A stretch of DNA of 64,000 bases, taken from NCBI GenBank assembly GCA_027729635.1, contig JAQCEM010000001.1, positions 1 through 64,000 on the forward strand, read 5' to 3'. The notes beneath the pieces are model-generated. The model had not been told where the DNA came from, did not search any database, and worked only from the letters and a program-made list of their open reading frames with translations. Of the stretch, positions 16,272 through 24,090 are shown one piece after another (position 1 is the first letter of the stretch; each line of letters opens with the position of its first letter). The position numbers were made by a program, and so were the translations under genes. The DNA is from Casp-actino8 sp001510335. GTDB taxonomy: Bacteria; Actinomycetota; Acidimicrobiia; Acidimicrobiales; Ilumatobacteraceae.

Positions 16272-17573
16272 CTAGTTGCCAGCGATTGCACCCAGCGTCT
16301 CGTCAAGCGCATCAAGAGCTCGAGCGAGTTGATCATCGGTGTGCGCTAATCCGACATTCATCATTCCGCGCGCCGCAATGTATATACCTCGCTCATGCAG
16401 ACCCAAGAAAACCAACTCTTGCAAGACTTCATCACGCAGGAAAACATCGTTGATCGTTTGCGGAGCCGTAGCCAGCGCGTGCAACGACATCATCGATCCG
16501 AATCCGGTCACTGACATCGGCAAGGCGTGACGAGCCAGAACGCTTGCAACCGACTCTCGAAATTCTTCCCCGCGCTTGGTGTGAGACTCGGCAACATCAG
16601 CGGTGAATACCTCGCCCAAAACTGCACATCCGGCGGTCATTGATGCCATGTTGTTGTTGAATGTTCCCGCATGAGAAATCACTTGGCGACCAGTGACTAA
16701 CCGCCCTCCCTCAAGGCTGGTATCAAATTGATCGAGAAGTTCAGCGCGTCCACCAAAGGCACCAAATGAGAAACCTCCGCCAAGGTATTTCCCGTATGTC
16801 GTGATGTCGGCAACCTCACCGAGCAAGTGCAGCATTCCTGATCGGCCATGGCGAGATGTCATCACTTCATCGGCAATCACAATTGCACCGACCGAGCGCG
16901 CTGCAGTGCATGTTCGTTGAACGAACTCGGCATCAGCTGGCAGACATCCTCCCGAGCCCTGCATCGGTTCAAAGACAACAGCCGCCAATTCGCTCGCATG
17001 TTCTTGGATAATGACCTCTGTTGCGTCGGCGTCGTTATACGGCGCGATCACAAATTCATACGGAGCGTTCCATGGTGCTGGACCACTCACGAAATACAGA
17101 ACCCCTCCGTGATATCCCCCCGAAAAGACCAGCACTTGACGACGGCTGGTTGCCTGGATGGCCGTAGTGATTGCCATGAGATTGGCTTCGGTGCCCGAGT
17201 TAGTAAAGCGCACTCGGTCGATACCGAATCTCGAACACATCAATCGACTCAATTGGGCTTCGGCTGGATGAACTCCGCCGACACTCACATTGTTTGCAAG
17301 TGCTGCGACCACGGGATCGAGGACCCGCCGTTCGCTGTGACCCAACAAACCGGCGGTGTAGTCGCCTAAGAGATCGATATACGAATGACCGTCAACGTCC
17401 TCCAGAGTTGCACCATCACCAGATGCGAAGGCCACTGGGAAAGGAAGGTGGGTCAGCACCGTCCTGGTGTGTCCACCTGGCATGTACTTTCGTGCTTCAT
17501 CAAAATGAAGACGGCTTTGCGGGTGACGGTCGGCGAAATCACGGCACGCGACTTCGAGTTGATCGTTGAACAT
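16272..17573 (-). CDS. Class III aminotransferase, glutamate-1-semialdehyde aminomutase-like
   Basis: PLP-dependent fold-type I enzyme, about 433 residues. Features: SGTEANLMAI (phosphate-binding), SGGYHGG, VIADEVM with the PLP-nitrogen Asp, and TYGKYLGGGFSFGA carrying the Schiff-base Lys. It resembles HemL, but the HemL start region is replaced (MPGGHTRTVL in place of the usual PGGVNSP) and it sits with a CoA-transferase rather than heme genes. I therefore think it is a HemL-like aminotransferase of unknown substrate, not the heme enzyme. The start at 17573 (13 codons inside the longest frame) is supported by TATGCT 6 nt upstream. A tRNA gene lies just upstream on the same strand. Confidence 0.85.
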   Translation of the reverse strand: MFNDQLEVACRDFADRHPQSRLHFDEARKYMPGGHTRTVLTHLPFPVAFASGDGATLEDVDGHSYIDLLGDYTAGLLGHSERRVLDPVVAALANNVSVGGVHPAEAQLSRLMCSRFGIDRVRFTNSGTEANLMAITTAIQATSRRQVLVFSGGYHGGVLYFVSGPAPWNAPYEFVIAPYNDADATEVIIQEHASELAAVVFEPMQGSGGCLPADAEFVQRTCTAARSVGAIVIADEVMTSRHGRSGMLHLLGEVADITTYGKYLGGGFSFGAFGGRAELLDQFDTSLEGGRLVTGRQVISHAGTFNNNMASMTAGCAVLGEVFTADVAESHTKRGEEFRESVASVLARHALPMSVTGFGSMMSLHALATAPQTINDVFLRDEVLQELVFLGLHERGIYIAARGMMNVGLAHTDDQLARALDALDETLGAIAGN

Positions 17574-17627
17574 GCGGCAAGCATAGATCGCTTCATGAAG
17601 TGTCAGGCACATCAGTTGATACTCGGG

Positions 17628-17700
17628 TGGAGATGAGGAGAATTGAACTCCTGGCCTCTACGATGCGAACGTAGCGCTCTGCCAACTGAGCTACACCCCC
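17628..17700 (-). tRNA. tRNA-Ala (anticodon CGC)
   Basis: On the minus strand a 73-nt cloverleaf folds cleanly: acceptor GGGGGTG with CATCTCC (two G-U pairs), D-arm AGCTCAGTTGGCAGAGC, anticodon stem CTACG/CGTAG with loop TTCGCAT, T-arm AGGAG/CTCCT with loop TTCAATT, discriminator A. Anticodon CGC reads GCG (Ala). CCA is not encoded; the next bases are CCC. Confidence 0.95.
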
Positions 17701-17739
17701 GAAAGTGTTTGAACTCTAGCGAGAAATTGACGGTGCGCG

Positions 17740-18234
17740 TCAGGCGGCATGAACCCAGTCACGGCGATACGGCTGCTGTGAGCTCGGGTAACGGCGCAAT
17801 TGGGAAAGTTTGTAGCAATAGCCAGCCAACGAAATGGCCGACAGCACAAACACATAAATGAAAAGGTCGCTCTTGGTCGTGAAGGCAATAAACGCCGACC
17901 CCACTGACACCAAGGCCAATGTCACCAGAACATTTTGTCGGCGTTGCTTGATGAGATGCTGACGGCTGACATTTTGGCGAACGATGCCACGAGTAGGTGT
18001 GGCGTGCGATAGGTGTTTGGGACGTTGACGACCTGGCGATGGTGCTAACGGACGAGCCATCGATCGCATCGGCGATCCTGGTCGAACTGGAGCCGAGCGC
18101 TGCAAGGTGGACAACTGGCGACGGAAATCAACAACCGAAGAATTGGGACGATTGTCCTGACGACCACGCAATAACGGAGGAACGAGAACCGCAGCCCATG
18201 CTGCAACTACTACTAGCAAAACAATGGTGCCCAC
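17740..18234 (-). CDS. Hypothetical membrane protein, three predicted TM segments
   Basis: 164 residues. One hydrophobic segment at the N-terminus (VLLVVVAAWAAVLVPPLL, residues 5-22), then a long basic, Pro/Ser-rich loop (about residues 25-105, many Arg, with SPGRQRPKH), then two further hydrophobic segments (VLVTLALVSVGSAFIAF; LFIYVFVLSAISLAGYCY). The middle is cytoplasmic if the positive-inside rule holds. GTG start with a strong GGGGAGGA site 7 nt before it. This layout (AAWAAVLVPPLLR start) is a conserved actinobacterial hypothetical; function unknown. The tRNA lies immediately downstream. Confidence 0.7.
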   Translation of the reverse strand: MGTIVLLVVVAAWAAVLVPPLLRGRQDNRPNSSVVDFRRQLSTLQRSAPVRPGSPMRSMARPLAPSPGRQRPKHLSHATPTRGIVRQNVSRQHLIKQRRQNVLVTLALVSVGSAFIAFTTKSDLFIYVFVLSAISLAGYCYKLSQLRRYPSSQQPYRRDWVHAA

Positions 18235-18293
18235 GATGACGTCCTCCCCTCAATCTTGAATCAGTGATCTGGCTTGTGCATGAAAGATCTGGC

Positions 18294-18329
18294 GACCACC
18301 GAGGTGGTCACGGGTTACTAGGCAACCCG
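18294..18329 (-). terminator. Two adjacent inverted repeats (possible moaC terminator)
   Basis: GACCACC-GA-GGTGGTC (18294-18309) and CGGGTT / AACCCG (18311-18329) lie side by side in the 200-bp gap downstream of moaC. Either could end the moaC transcript or act as an operator for the membrane-protein gene. Apart from these I see nothing in 18235-18434. Confidence 0.35.
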
Positions 18330-18434
18330 CTGCATTACAGTTTTACAACATTTGTGACGAACGACGCAATATTAGGCGAACTTTCGGTGAACGCAGCGGC
18401 ATTCAGGTCACCCACGCCAAAATTCCGAATTTGA

Positions 18435-18953
18435 CTATTTCCCCTGTTCAGGGGCTCGTCGATAGGTTCCCGAAGCGCCGCCGGTCTTCTCCCACAGGGC
18501 CAACTCACCGATGACCATCGACTTATCAATGGCCTTACACATGTCATAAATGGTCAACGCCGCCACGGAGCAAGCGCAGAGGGCCTCCATTTCGACTCCA
18601 GTGCGCTCAAACACCTCGGCATGAGCCTCAACCAGGATGTGATCATCGGCGATCTCAAAGCTGACCGAAGTACTTGTCAACATCACCGGGTGACACAACG
18701 GAATCAGGTCAGACGTTCGCTTAGCAGCCTGAATACCGGCGATACGGGCGACGGCCAACACATCACCCTTTTTCAAATCTTGGTGAGTCACGGCAGCAAT
18801 CGTGTCCGGGCTCATGAAGATCTTGCAGCGAGCGACTGCCCGGCGCTGCGAGGGCTGTTTGGTCCCAACGTCAACCATGCGCGCTTGGCCCTGCTGATCA
18901 AGGTGCGTCAATCCCGATACGTGGGAGTCAGGTTGATTTGAGCTCGCAGTCAC
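18435..18953 (-). CDS. moaC: Cyclic pyranopterin monophosphate synthase MoaC
   Basis: MoaC converts the MoaA product 3',8-cH2GTP into cyclic pyranopterin monophosphate, the first moco intermediate. The family body starts LTHLDQQGQARMVDVG; conserved LIPLCHP, the GVEMEAL stretch and ALTIYDMCKAIDK are all present, with the catalytic Lys in MCKAIDKSM. I placed the start at the GTG at 18953 because TACCCT lies 7 nt before it; the frame also opens at a TTG at 18974. The protein is then about 172 residues, slightly longer than usual because of a short Ser/Asn-rich head and a GTYRRAPEQGK tail. One gene (divergent DUF2071) separates it from moaA/moeA. Confidence 0.93.
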   Translation of the reverse strand: MTASSNQPDSHVSGLTHLDQQGQARMVDVGTKQPSQRRAVARCKIFMSPDTIAAVTHQDLKKGDVLAVARIAGIQAAKRTSDLIPLCHPVMLTSTSVSFEIADDHILVEAHAEVFERTGVEMEALCACSVAALTIYDMCKAIDKSMVIGELALWEKTGGASGTYRRAPEQGK

Positions 18954-19047
18954 ATCCGTAAGGGTATCTGCCAATTGAGATTGAACGAGTCAGGAGTCAC
19001 CTAGTCCCGACAAGACACCGACGAACTACATGCTTCACGATGGACAT

Positions 19048-19737
19048 ATGAAGGTTATGACGCAGCAGTGGCAGGATTTACTCTTTGCGCATTGGGCATA
19101 TTCGCCCGAAGTTGTCCAACGACTGCTTCCTGAGGGCGTTGAACTTGACACTTTTGCCGGCAATGCCTACGTGGGACTCGTGCCGTTCAACATGCGCAAC
19201 TTGCGACTGCGGGGCCTTCCCCCGATTCCCACCACCTCAAACTTCGCTGAAGTCAATGTCCGCACGTACGTAAAATCGCGAGGCCGATCGGCAGTGTGGT
19301 TCTTCTCGCTCGACACACAAAAACTTCTTCCGACTTTGGTCGCACGTCTGGCATTCAAACTTCCGTATTGCTACGGCAACGCACGGGTCACGTTGACCGG
19401 ACAAGGTGAAGGCGCAATATTGACCAGCAATGTTGAACGCAAGTGGCCCCACCACTCAGCTTCGGCACTCGCTGTTCGCGTTGGCGCACCAATTGAACCC
19501 AGCCCCCTCGAGAAGTTTTTAACATCACGTTGGGGACTCGTCTCATCATCGCGTGGTAATCGATTGTGGTACGCAGCAGTTGAACACGAGCCATGGCCGC
19601 TTCATCATGCTGAATTGCTACATCTCGACGACAATCTCATCACTGCAGCCGGACTCCCCCGCCCAGAAGGCGAACCACACTTGCTCTTTAGTCCTGGGGT
19701 TCACACCACCATTCATTCGCTTGAGAAACTGGCCTGA
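19048..19737 (+). CDS. DUF2071 (YqjF-like) protein
   Basis: About 229 residues. The start MTQQWQDLLFAHWAY is the family's hallmark, followed by LPEGVELDTFAGNAYVG, VPFNMRNLRLRG and FAEVNVRTYV. It ends with LLFSPGVHTTIHSLEKL. DUF2071 has an acetoacetate-decarboxylase-like beta fold but no proven activity. Start is uncertain among in-frame ATGs at 19030, 19048 and 19057; 19048 has a CACGAT hexamer 6 nt before it. It lies between moaC and moaA on the opposite strand, which does not by itself tie it to moco synthesis. Confidence 0.82.
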   Translation: MKVMTQQWQDLLFAHWAYSPEVVQRLLPEGVELDTFAGNAYVGLVPFNMRNLRLRGLPPIPTTSNFAEVNVRTYVKSRGRSAVWFFSLDTQKLLPTLVARLAFKLPYCYGNARVTLTGQGEGAILTSNVERKWPHHSASALAVRVGAPIEPSPLEKFLTSRWGLVSSSRGNRLWYAAVEHEPWPLHHAELLHLDDNLITAAGLPRPEGEPHLLFSPGVHTTIHSLEKLA

Positions 19738-19766
19738 AAAACTGAGCCGAATAAGAACGAGTGAAA

Positions 19767-20807
19767 TCAGCCGCCAATTTGCGACATTGACCGTTTTGGT
19801 CGAATGAAATTCACTTGATTGATCTGATGTCCCGCCCACTTGGTGCCGACGGCTCGTTCAACTTCGGCCGCCACTGCTACGTCATCGGCTCCAGAGCGCA
19901 TGAGATCACGTAAATCAAATTCTGTTGTCGAGAACAAACACGTTCTGAATTGTCCATCAGCGGTGAGTCGCACACGATCACAGTCTCCACAGAATGGTTT
20001 AGTCACACTCGGAATGACACCGACGCTTCCCTTGCCGTCGAGATAGCGCCATCGATCGGCGGGTGCAGCACCACGCGCTGGAATCAATTCAAGCGGGTGT
20101 ACTTGAGCAATCTGTTCGACGATTTCGTCTTGGCTCACGACCTTGTCGCTCACCCAATGACCTTCAGCATCGAGCGGCATGAATTCAATGAAACGCACTT
20201 CAACACCTTTGGCTCGCCCAAATTCGGCGAGATCAAGAATCTCATTGTCATTGACTCCACGCTCAACAACTGCGTTGATCTTGACACTCGAGAAACCGGC
20301 GCCAACCGCCGCATCAATTCCGGCCAATACGCGCGGCAATTCATCGCGGCGGGTCATCTGTTCAAACTTTGCTCGATCGAGTGTGTCGAGACTGATGTTC
20401 ACTCGCGCAATTCCGGCCAACTTCAATTCGTCAACACAGTTCGCCAAAGTTGCGCCGTTCGTAGTGATCGCCAGATCAATCGGTTGGCCAGCAAGAGGCG
20501 AAGCAGAATCCTTTGGCACCGACAGTGCAGCCAGTTTGGCAACCAGCACCGGCAAGTGGGCACGCATCGTGGGCTCGCCACCAGTTAAACGAATTCCGTC
20601 GACCCCAAAATGTTCGACAACGATGCGCGCCAAACGCTCGATTTCTTCGAAGGTCAGAACTTCGGTCTTGGGCAACCACACCATGCCCTCAGCAGGCATG
20701 CAGTACGTGCAACGAAAATTGCAGCGATCGGTCACCGAAATTCGTAGGTCGCGAATGGTTCGACCATACGGGTCAACCAGATCTCGAACAACTGCAGTCG
20801 ATGACAT
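19767..20807 (-). CDS. moaA: GTP 3',8-cyclase MoaA (radical SAM)
   Basis: 346-residue radical-SAM enzyme that cyclises GTP to 3',8-cH2GTP. The SAM [4Fe-4S] cluster motif is Cys29-x3-Cys33-x2-Cys36 (CNFRCTYC). The C-terminal second cluster is FCGDCDRVRLT followed by FRTC (C-x2-C-x13-C), which binds GTP. The chain ends in the essential Gly-Gly (SQIGG). Complete and well conserved. TATCCT 6 nt before the ATG gives a leaderless start. It lies 4 bp after the moeA start codon region, so moeA is expressed from a separate upstream promoter and may also read into moaA. Confidence 0.97.
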   Translation of the reverse strand: MSSTAVVRDLVDPYGRTIRDLRISVTDRCNFRCTYCMPAEGMVWLPKTEVLTFEEIERLARIVVEHFGVDGIRLTGGEPTMRAHLPVLVAKLAALSVPKDSASPLAGQPIDLAITTNGATLANCVDELKLAGIARVNISLDTLDRAKFEQMTRRDELPRVLAGIDAAVGAGFSSVKINAVVERGVNDNEILDLAEFGRAKGVEVRFIEFMPLDAEGHWVSDKVVSQDEIVEQIAQVHPLELIPARGAAPADRWRYLDGKGSVGVIPSVTKPFCGDCDRVRLTADGQFRTCLFSTTEFDLRDLMRSGADDVAVAAEVERAVGTKWAGHQINQVNFIRPKRSMSQIGG

Positions 20808-20811
20808 GGGA

Positions 20812-22104
20812 TCAGGATACGAGAAGGATGGTCAGGACCTCTCCCCCAACGACAACTCCGTCACCATCAGGCACAACCGCGATGGCATTAGCCAAAGCCG
20901 TGGCTGCCAATTGGTGGCTCCCTTGCGACCTCACCGAGTCAATATGTAGCCGGCCATCATTGTCAAAACGGGCAATCACCCGTTGATAGTGAACTTTGCC
21001 ATCGGTTGACCGCTTAATCGGACTATCAGCGATCGCCTTGATCATCGGACGATCCCATGCAACCTCAATATGACCAGCCATTTTTCGCAAAGCCGGACGT
21101 GCGAGCAATTCAAAGCTCACCAATGAACTCACTGGATTACCAGGCAACCCAAAGACTGGCACGCTGCGATCTCCTGCCGATTGCAAAAGGCCGAACGCAA
21201 AAGGTTTGGCTGGTTTGATCGCCAGTTGCATCCAATGCATCTCGGCAATTCGTGACAGCACTGCCTTCACCACGTCATAGTCGCCCATGCTGACTCCACC
21301 GCTTGTCACGATGGCATCACATTCAGTTGCGGCTTGCCGCAGAACTATCTCAAGGGCATTCTCGTCATCGCGAATAATGCCGTAATCAATCGCCTCGGCA
21401 CCAGCTTGAGCGACAAGGCCCATCAGCATCGTGCGATTACTTTCTCGAATTTGTCCAGGGGCCAAAACACTTCCGTCATCGATGAGTTCATCACCAGTTG
21501 ATAACACCGCAACGCGCACGCGCGGGTACACCAAAGGCTTGCGACAATTGATACTTGCGAGAACTCCTGCGACCGACGGCCGAATCTCGGTGCCACTTTG
21601 AAAAACCATATCGCCGACACGAACGTCGTCACCAGCACCTCGAAGTGCGTCACCCGACCGCAACTCTTTAAAAATCTGAACAATTTGCGAACCATCAAAA
21701 TTATGACGCTCGCCAACAAATTTCGTGTCTTCAACCATGACAACGGCATCAGCACCTGGTGGCATTGGCGCACCAGTCATGATACGAATCGCGGTTCCAT
21801 CCAGAAGGTCAACATCACCCGCTGCTCCGGCGGCGATTTCTCCGACAACCCGCAACGACACCGGCTGAGTCAAGCCGGCCCCGTCAGTATCTACGGCACG
21901 TACGGCATAACCATCAACCGCCGAATTAGCAAACGGAGGGACATTTTCCGATGATGAAACATCGCCAGCAAGTACGTATCCAGTCGCAACAGTGACGTCA
22001 ATCGTGATTGGCTCGGACGTATTGCACGCCGACAAGACCAGTGCCCGAGCCTCCTGAATTGGAACGAGCGACCTCAGTTTTGATGTAAAAGCATCCGCGA
22101 CCAC
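20812..22104 (-). CDS. moeA: Molybdopterin molybdenumtransferase MoeA
   Basis: MoeA inserts molybdate into adenylated molybdopterin. Visible motifs: PFANSAVDGYAVR near the N-terminus, IMTGAPMPPGADAVV, STGDEL, the SGGVSMGDYD loop with catalytic Asp residues, and FGLPGNPVSSLVSFE. The open frame extends 56 codons further upstream, but that part is a translation of a 14-bp tandem repeat and is Cys/Leu-rich nonsense. The GTG at 22104 is preceded at 7 nt by TATCGT and yields a normal-length protein of about 430 residues (VADAFTSKLRSLV start). Transcribed towards moaA with 4 bp between. Confidence 0.94.
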   Translation of the reverse strand: MVADAFTSKLRSLVPIQEARALVLSACNTSEPITIDVTVATGYVLAGDVSSSENVPPFANSAVDGYAVRAVDTDGAGLTQPVSLRVVGEIAAGAAGDVDLLDGTAIRIMTGAPMPPGADAVVMVEDTKFVGERHNFDGSQIVQIFKELRSGDALRGAGDDVRVGDMVFQSGTEIRPSVAGVLASINCRKPLVYPRVRVAVLSTGDELIDDGSVLAPGQIRESNRTMLMGLVAQAGAEAIDYGIIRDDENALEIVLRQAATECDAIVTSGGVSMGDYDVVKAVLSRIAEMHWMQLAIKPAKPFAFGLLQSAGDRSVPVFGLPGNPVSSLVSFELLARPALRKMAGHIEVAWDRPMIKAIADSPIKRSTDGKVHYQRVIARFDNDGRLHIDSVRSQGSHQLAATALANAIAVVPDGDGVVVGGEVLTILLVS

Positions 22105-22110
22105 AACTAC

Positions 22111-22205
22111 GACGATACAAGACAGACGGTACAAGACAGACGGTACAAGACAGACGGTACAAGACCGGCGGTTTAAGACAGGCGGTTTAAGACAGGCGTT
22201 TACAC
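22111..22205. repeat. 14-bp tandem repeat, about six copies
   Basis: Three perfect copies of gacagacggtacaa (22121-22162), two variants gaccggcggtttaa and gacaggcggtttaa (22163-22190), a decayed copy gacaggcgtttac (22191-22204) and a partial gacgatacaa at 22111. The last partial copy holds the moeA -10 hexamer (TATCGT on the minus strand). The period is not a multiple of 3, so it is not coding. It fills most of the gap between moeA and the divergent glycolipid-binding-like gene. Confidence 0.9.
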
Positions 22206-22208
22206 AAA

Positions 22209-22235
22209 CCCACAATTGATTGTGGGTGCACCCAC
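22209..22235. promoter_or_regulatory. Two overlapping palindromes, candidate operator
   Basis: CCCACAAT-TG-ATTGTGGG (22209-22226) overlaps GTGGGTGCACCCAC (22222-22235). Both are perfect dyads and share a GTGGG half-site, giving three CCCAC/GTGGG boxes in alternating orientation. It lies 23 bp upstream of the -10 hexamer TACACT (22258-22263) of the next plus-strand gene. This is a likely transcription-factor site; the regulator is unknown. Confidence 0.5.
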
Positions 22236-22270
22236 GAATCGGCACCATGGCGATCTCTACACTTAAGTGC

Positions 22271-22840
22271 ATGAGCGCAGCGCCAAATCATGTCAGTCAC
22301 TTGCCCCTTGAAGGTATGACTGCAATTTGGCAAGGAGTCGCCACAGACCACACCGAGACCCTGACTCTGCATTTTGAAAATGAATCGTGGACCATCAATA
22401 GCCAGATCACGGGCCTCGATATCCAATACGTCCTGCGCCTCACCGCGACCTGGCAACTGCAGCAAATGTTGCTATTTCGCGACCTTGACGAACCCGACTT
22501 GTGGTTAGCCAATGATGGACGTGGCAAGTGGGGTGAAGTGAATGGCGCGCAGATCCGCGACATTGGAGGATGCACCGATCTTGATGTTCGAGGTAGTTCA
22601 TTTAGCCGCGTGATGGCAATACGAAAACTAGCGATTGATGTTGGCTCATCATCATTGATTGATTCGGTCGTTGTAGATCCAGAAACTCTTGGTGTCACTC
22701 GTTCGCGCCTGACCTATACCCGTCTCGCCGAACAACTGTGGAAAGTTCAACGCGATGATGACCACGATGATCACGAAGTAGAAGTTGACACTTTCGGTTT
22801 ACCGCTCGACATTCCTGGACACTTCACACGCCTGAAATAG
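22271..22840 (+). CDS. Putative glycolipid-binding protein (DUF1089-like)
   Basis: About 189 residues. It matches the pattern of the putative glycolipid-binding family (PA1994-like): an N-terminal beta sheet (TLTLHFENESWTI, LDIQYVLRL), then LANDGRGKWGEVNG and the block IGGCTDLDVRGSSFSRVMAIRKL, and a C-terminal TRLAEQLWKVQRDD strand. A His/Asp-rich stretch (RDDDHDDHEVEVD) near the end is unusual. The structure of a family member is shared with LolA/LppX-like lipid carriers, but no role is proven. Start ATG 22271 is supported by TACACT 7 nt upstream; longer frames begin at 22220 or 22247. Convergent with galU, 3 bp between stops. Confidence 0.68.
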   Translation: MSAAPNHVSHLPLEGMTAIWQGVATDHTETLTLHFENESWTINSQITGLDIQYVLRLTATWQLQQMLLFRDLDEPDLWLANDGRGKWGEVNGAQIRDIGGCTDLDVRGSSFSRVMAIRKLAIDVGSSSLIDSVVVDPETLGVTRSRLTYTRLAEQLWKVQRDDDHDDHEVEVDTFGLPLDIPGHFTRLK

Positions 22841-22843
22841 ATG

Positions 22844-23728
22844 TCAGAGCACTTCGCGAAGCCATTCGCGCAGACCTTGGCCGAATTCTGGATGATCAAG
22901 TCCGGCTTCGATGACTGCTTCAATCCAGCCAAGCGGATTGCCGACATCGCATCGACCAATTGTTGAAATAACCCCGTGCAACGGTGCTTGCTCGGCCTGA
23001 ATCGTCAATGCATCAGTGAGTTGAATCTCGCCAGTTCCACCCGGAGCCAACGCTTCCAGAATGTCGAAAATATCGGGAGTTAACGCATACCGTCCAATGA
23101 TGGCGAGATCGCTCGGGGCTTCATCGTTGCGCGGTTTTTCAACGACATCAGCGATCGGTAAAAACTCAACCCCTGCACTCGTCTGCAATTCGCCCCCTGG
23201 AGTCACGATTCCGTAGCGGGAGAGTTCGTCCTTCGGCATATGTTTCAAAGCAACTGCGCCAATGCCGGTTTTCTGCGTCAAAGTCGCAAGGTCAATCAAA
23301 AGACGCGAGTCCTGCATGAGTTCATCAGGCAGCATCACAAAAAATGGTTCCGAACCAACAAAGTCTCGAGCACAGGCAACAGCATGCCCCAAACCACGTG
23401 GAGCGTCCTGGTAGGCAAACGAAATTCGCACATCGTTGCCATAACGACGCAACTGCTCAGCCAAAGCACCTCGCCCTTGCTTGACAAGACTTTCCTCGAC
23501 TTCTGGTGATGCTGCGAAGTACTGCTCAATTGCTGGCTTGGACCGACTAGTCACAATGACCAAATGATCAACTCCCGCACCGAGAGCCTCGTCCACGATG
23601 AATTGCAAGGCGGGGCGTTCAAGGATGGGCAAAAGTTCCTTGGGTACCGCCTTGGTTGCTGGCAACATTCGGGTGCCCTGCCCAGCGGCTGGAATAACGG
23701 CTGTGCGTATGCGTGGGGGTAACGCCAT
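22844..23728 (-). CDS. galU: UTP-glucose-1-phosphate uridylyltransferase
   Basis: 294-residue GalU. It makes UDP-glucose from UTP and glucose 1-phosphate. The nucleotidyltransferase signature AAGQGTRMLPATKAVPKE is at residues 14-31; SRSKPAIEQYF, the PRGLGHAV motif and EKPRNDEAPSDLAIIGRY follow, all as in actinobacterial GalU. Length is normal. TAGAGT 6 nt before the ATG gives a leaderless start. Its promoter overlaps that of the divergent FmdB-like gene. Functionally linked to the phosphoglucomutase at 4.3 kb. Confidence 0.96.
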   Translation of the reverse strand: MALPPRIRTAVIPAAGQGTRMLPATKAVPKELLPILERPALQFIVDEALGAGVDHLVIVTSRSKPAIEQYFAASPEVEESLVKQGRGALAEQLRRYGNDVRISFAYQDAPRGLGHAVACARDFVGSEPFFVMLPDELMQDSRLLIDLATLTQKTGIGAVALKHMPKDELSRYGIVTPGGELQTSAGVEFLPIADVVEKPRNDEAPSDLAIIGRYALTPDIFDILEALAPGGTGEIQLTDALTIQAEQAPLHGVISTIGRCDVGNPLGWIEAVIEAGLDHPEFGQGLREWLREVL

Positions 23729-23766
23729 GCTCTGACTCTAGACTTTAAAGTCCGGAGATCAGCCTT

Positions 23767-24090
23767 ATGCCTATTTACGTTTACAAATTCACCGACACTG
23801 GCGAGACCATCGAAGTCCATCAAGCCTTCACAGATGATGCCCTCATCGAGTACCCCCATCCTTCAGATGGCGCAGTGCGACCAGTGAAGAAAGTTTTCCA
23901 GCCAGTTGGCGTGACCTTCAAGGGTGGCGGTTTCTATAAGACTGACAGTCGTGGTGGTTCATCGAGCACCACACCTTCAACAAGCACTACGGCTGCCAGC
24001 GACACGTCCTCCACTGCGACTCCTGCCGCTACTCCGGCAACACCGTCGCCATCGGTCGCCCCGTCAAGTGCGCCGTCAACGCCAGCCTGA
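23767..24090 (+). CDS. FmdB-like protein lacking all zinc-ribbon cysteines
   Basis: 107 residues. The frame MPIYVYKFTDTGE, then QAFTDDAL, and KKVFQPVGVTFKGGGFYKTDSRG aligns end to end with FmdB-family zinc-ribbon proteins (typically MPTYEYxCxxCG... CPxC... FKGSGFYxTD). Every Cys of the two CxxC pairs is replaced: Phe8 and Thr11 in the first, Tyr and Pro in the second, and the protein contains no Cys at all. The remaining 45 residues are a low-complexity Ser/Thr/Pro/Ala tail. A GGAG site lies 9 nt before the ATG. Its last 15 bp overlap the convergent uppP. Role unknown; zinc cannot be bound in the usual way. Confidence 0.72.
   Translation: MPIYVYKFTDTGETIEVHQAFTDDALIEYPHPSDGAVRPVKKVFQPVGVTFKGGGFYKTDSRGGSSSTTPSTSTTAASDTSSTATPAATPATPSPSVAPSSAPSTPA

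Noticed and set aside
22111..22205. CRISPR array in the repeats upstream of moeA
   Set aside because: The 14-bp units are directly adjacent with no spacers and there are no cas genes.
22105..22272. A 56-codon N-terminal extension of MoeA with a Cys/Leu-rich sequence
   Set aside because: It is a translation of the 14-bp tandem repeat in shifting frame; a GTG with a -10 hexamer at the right distance gives a normal MoeA length.
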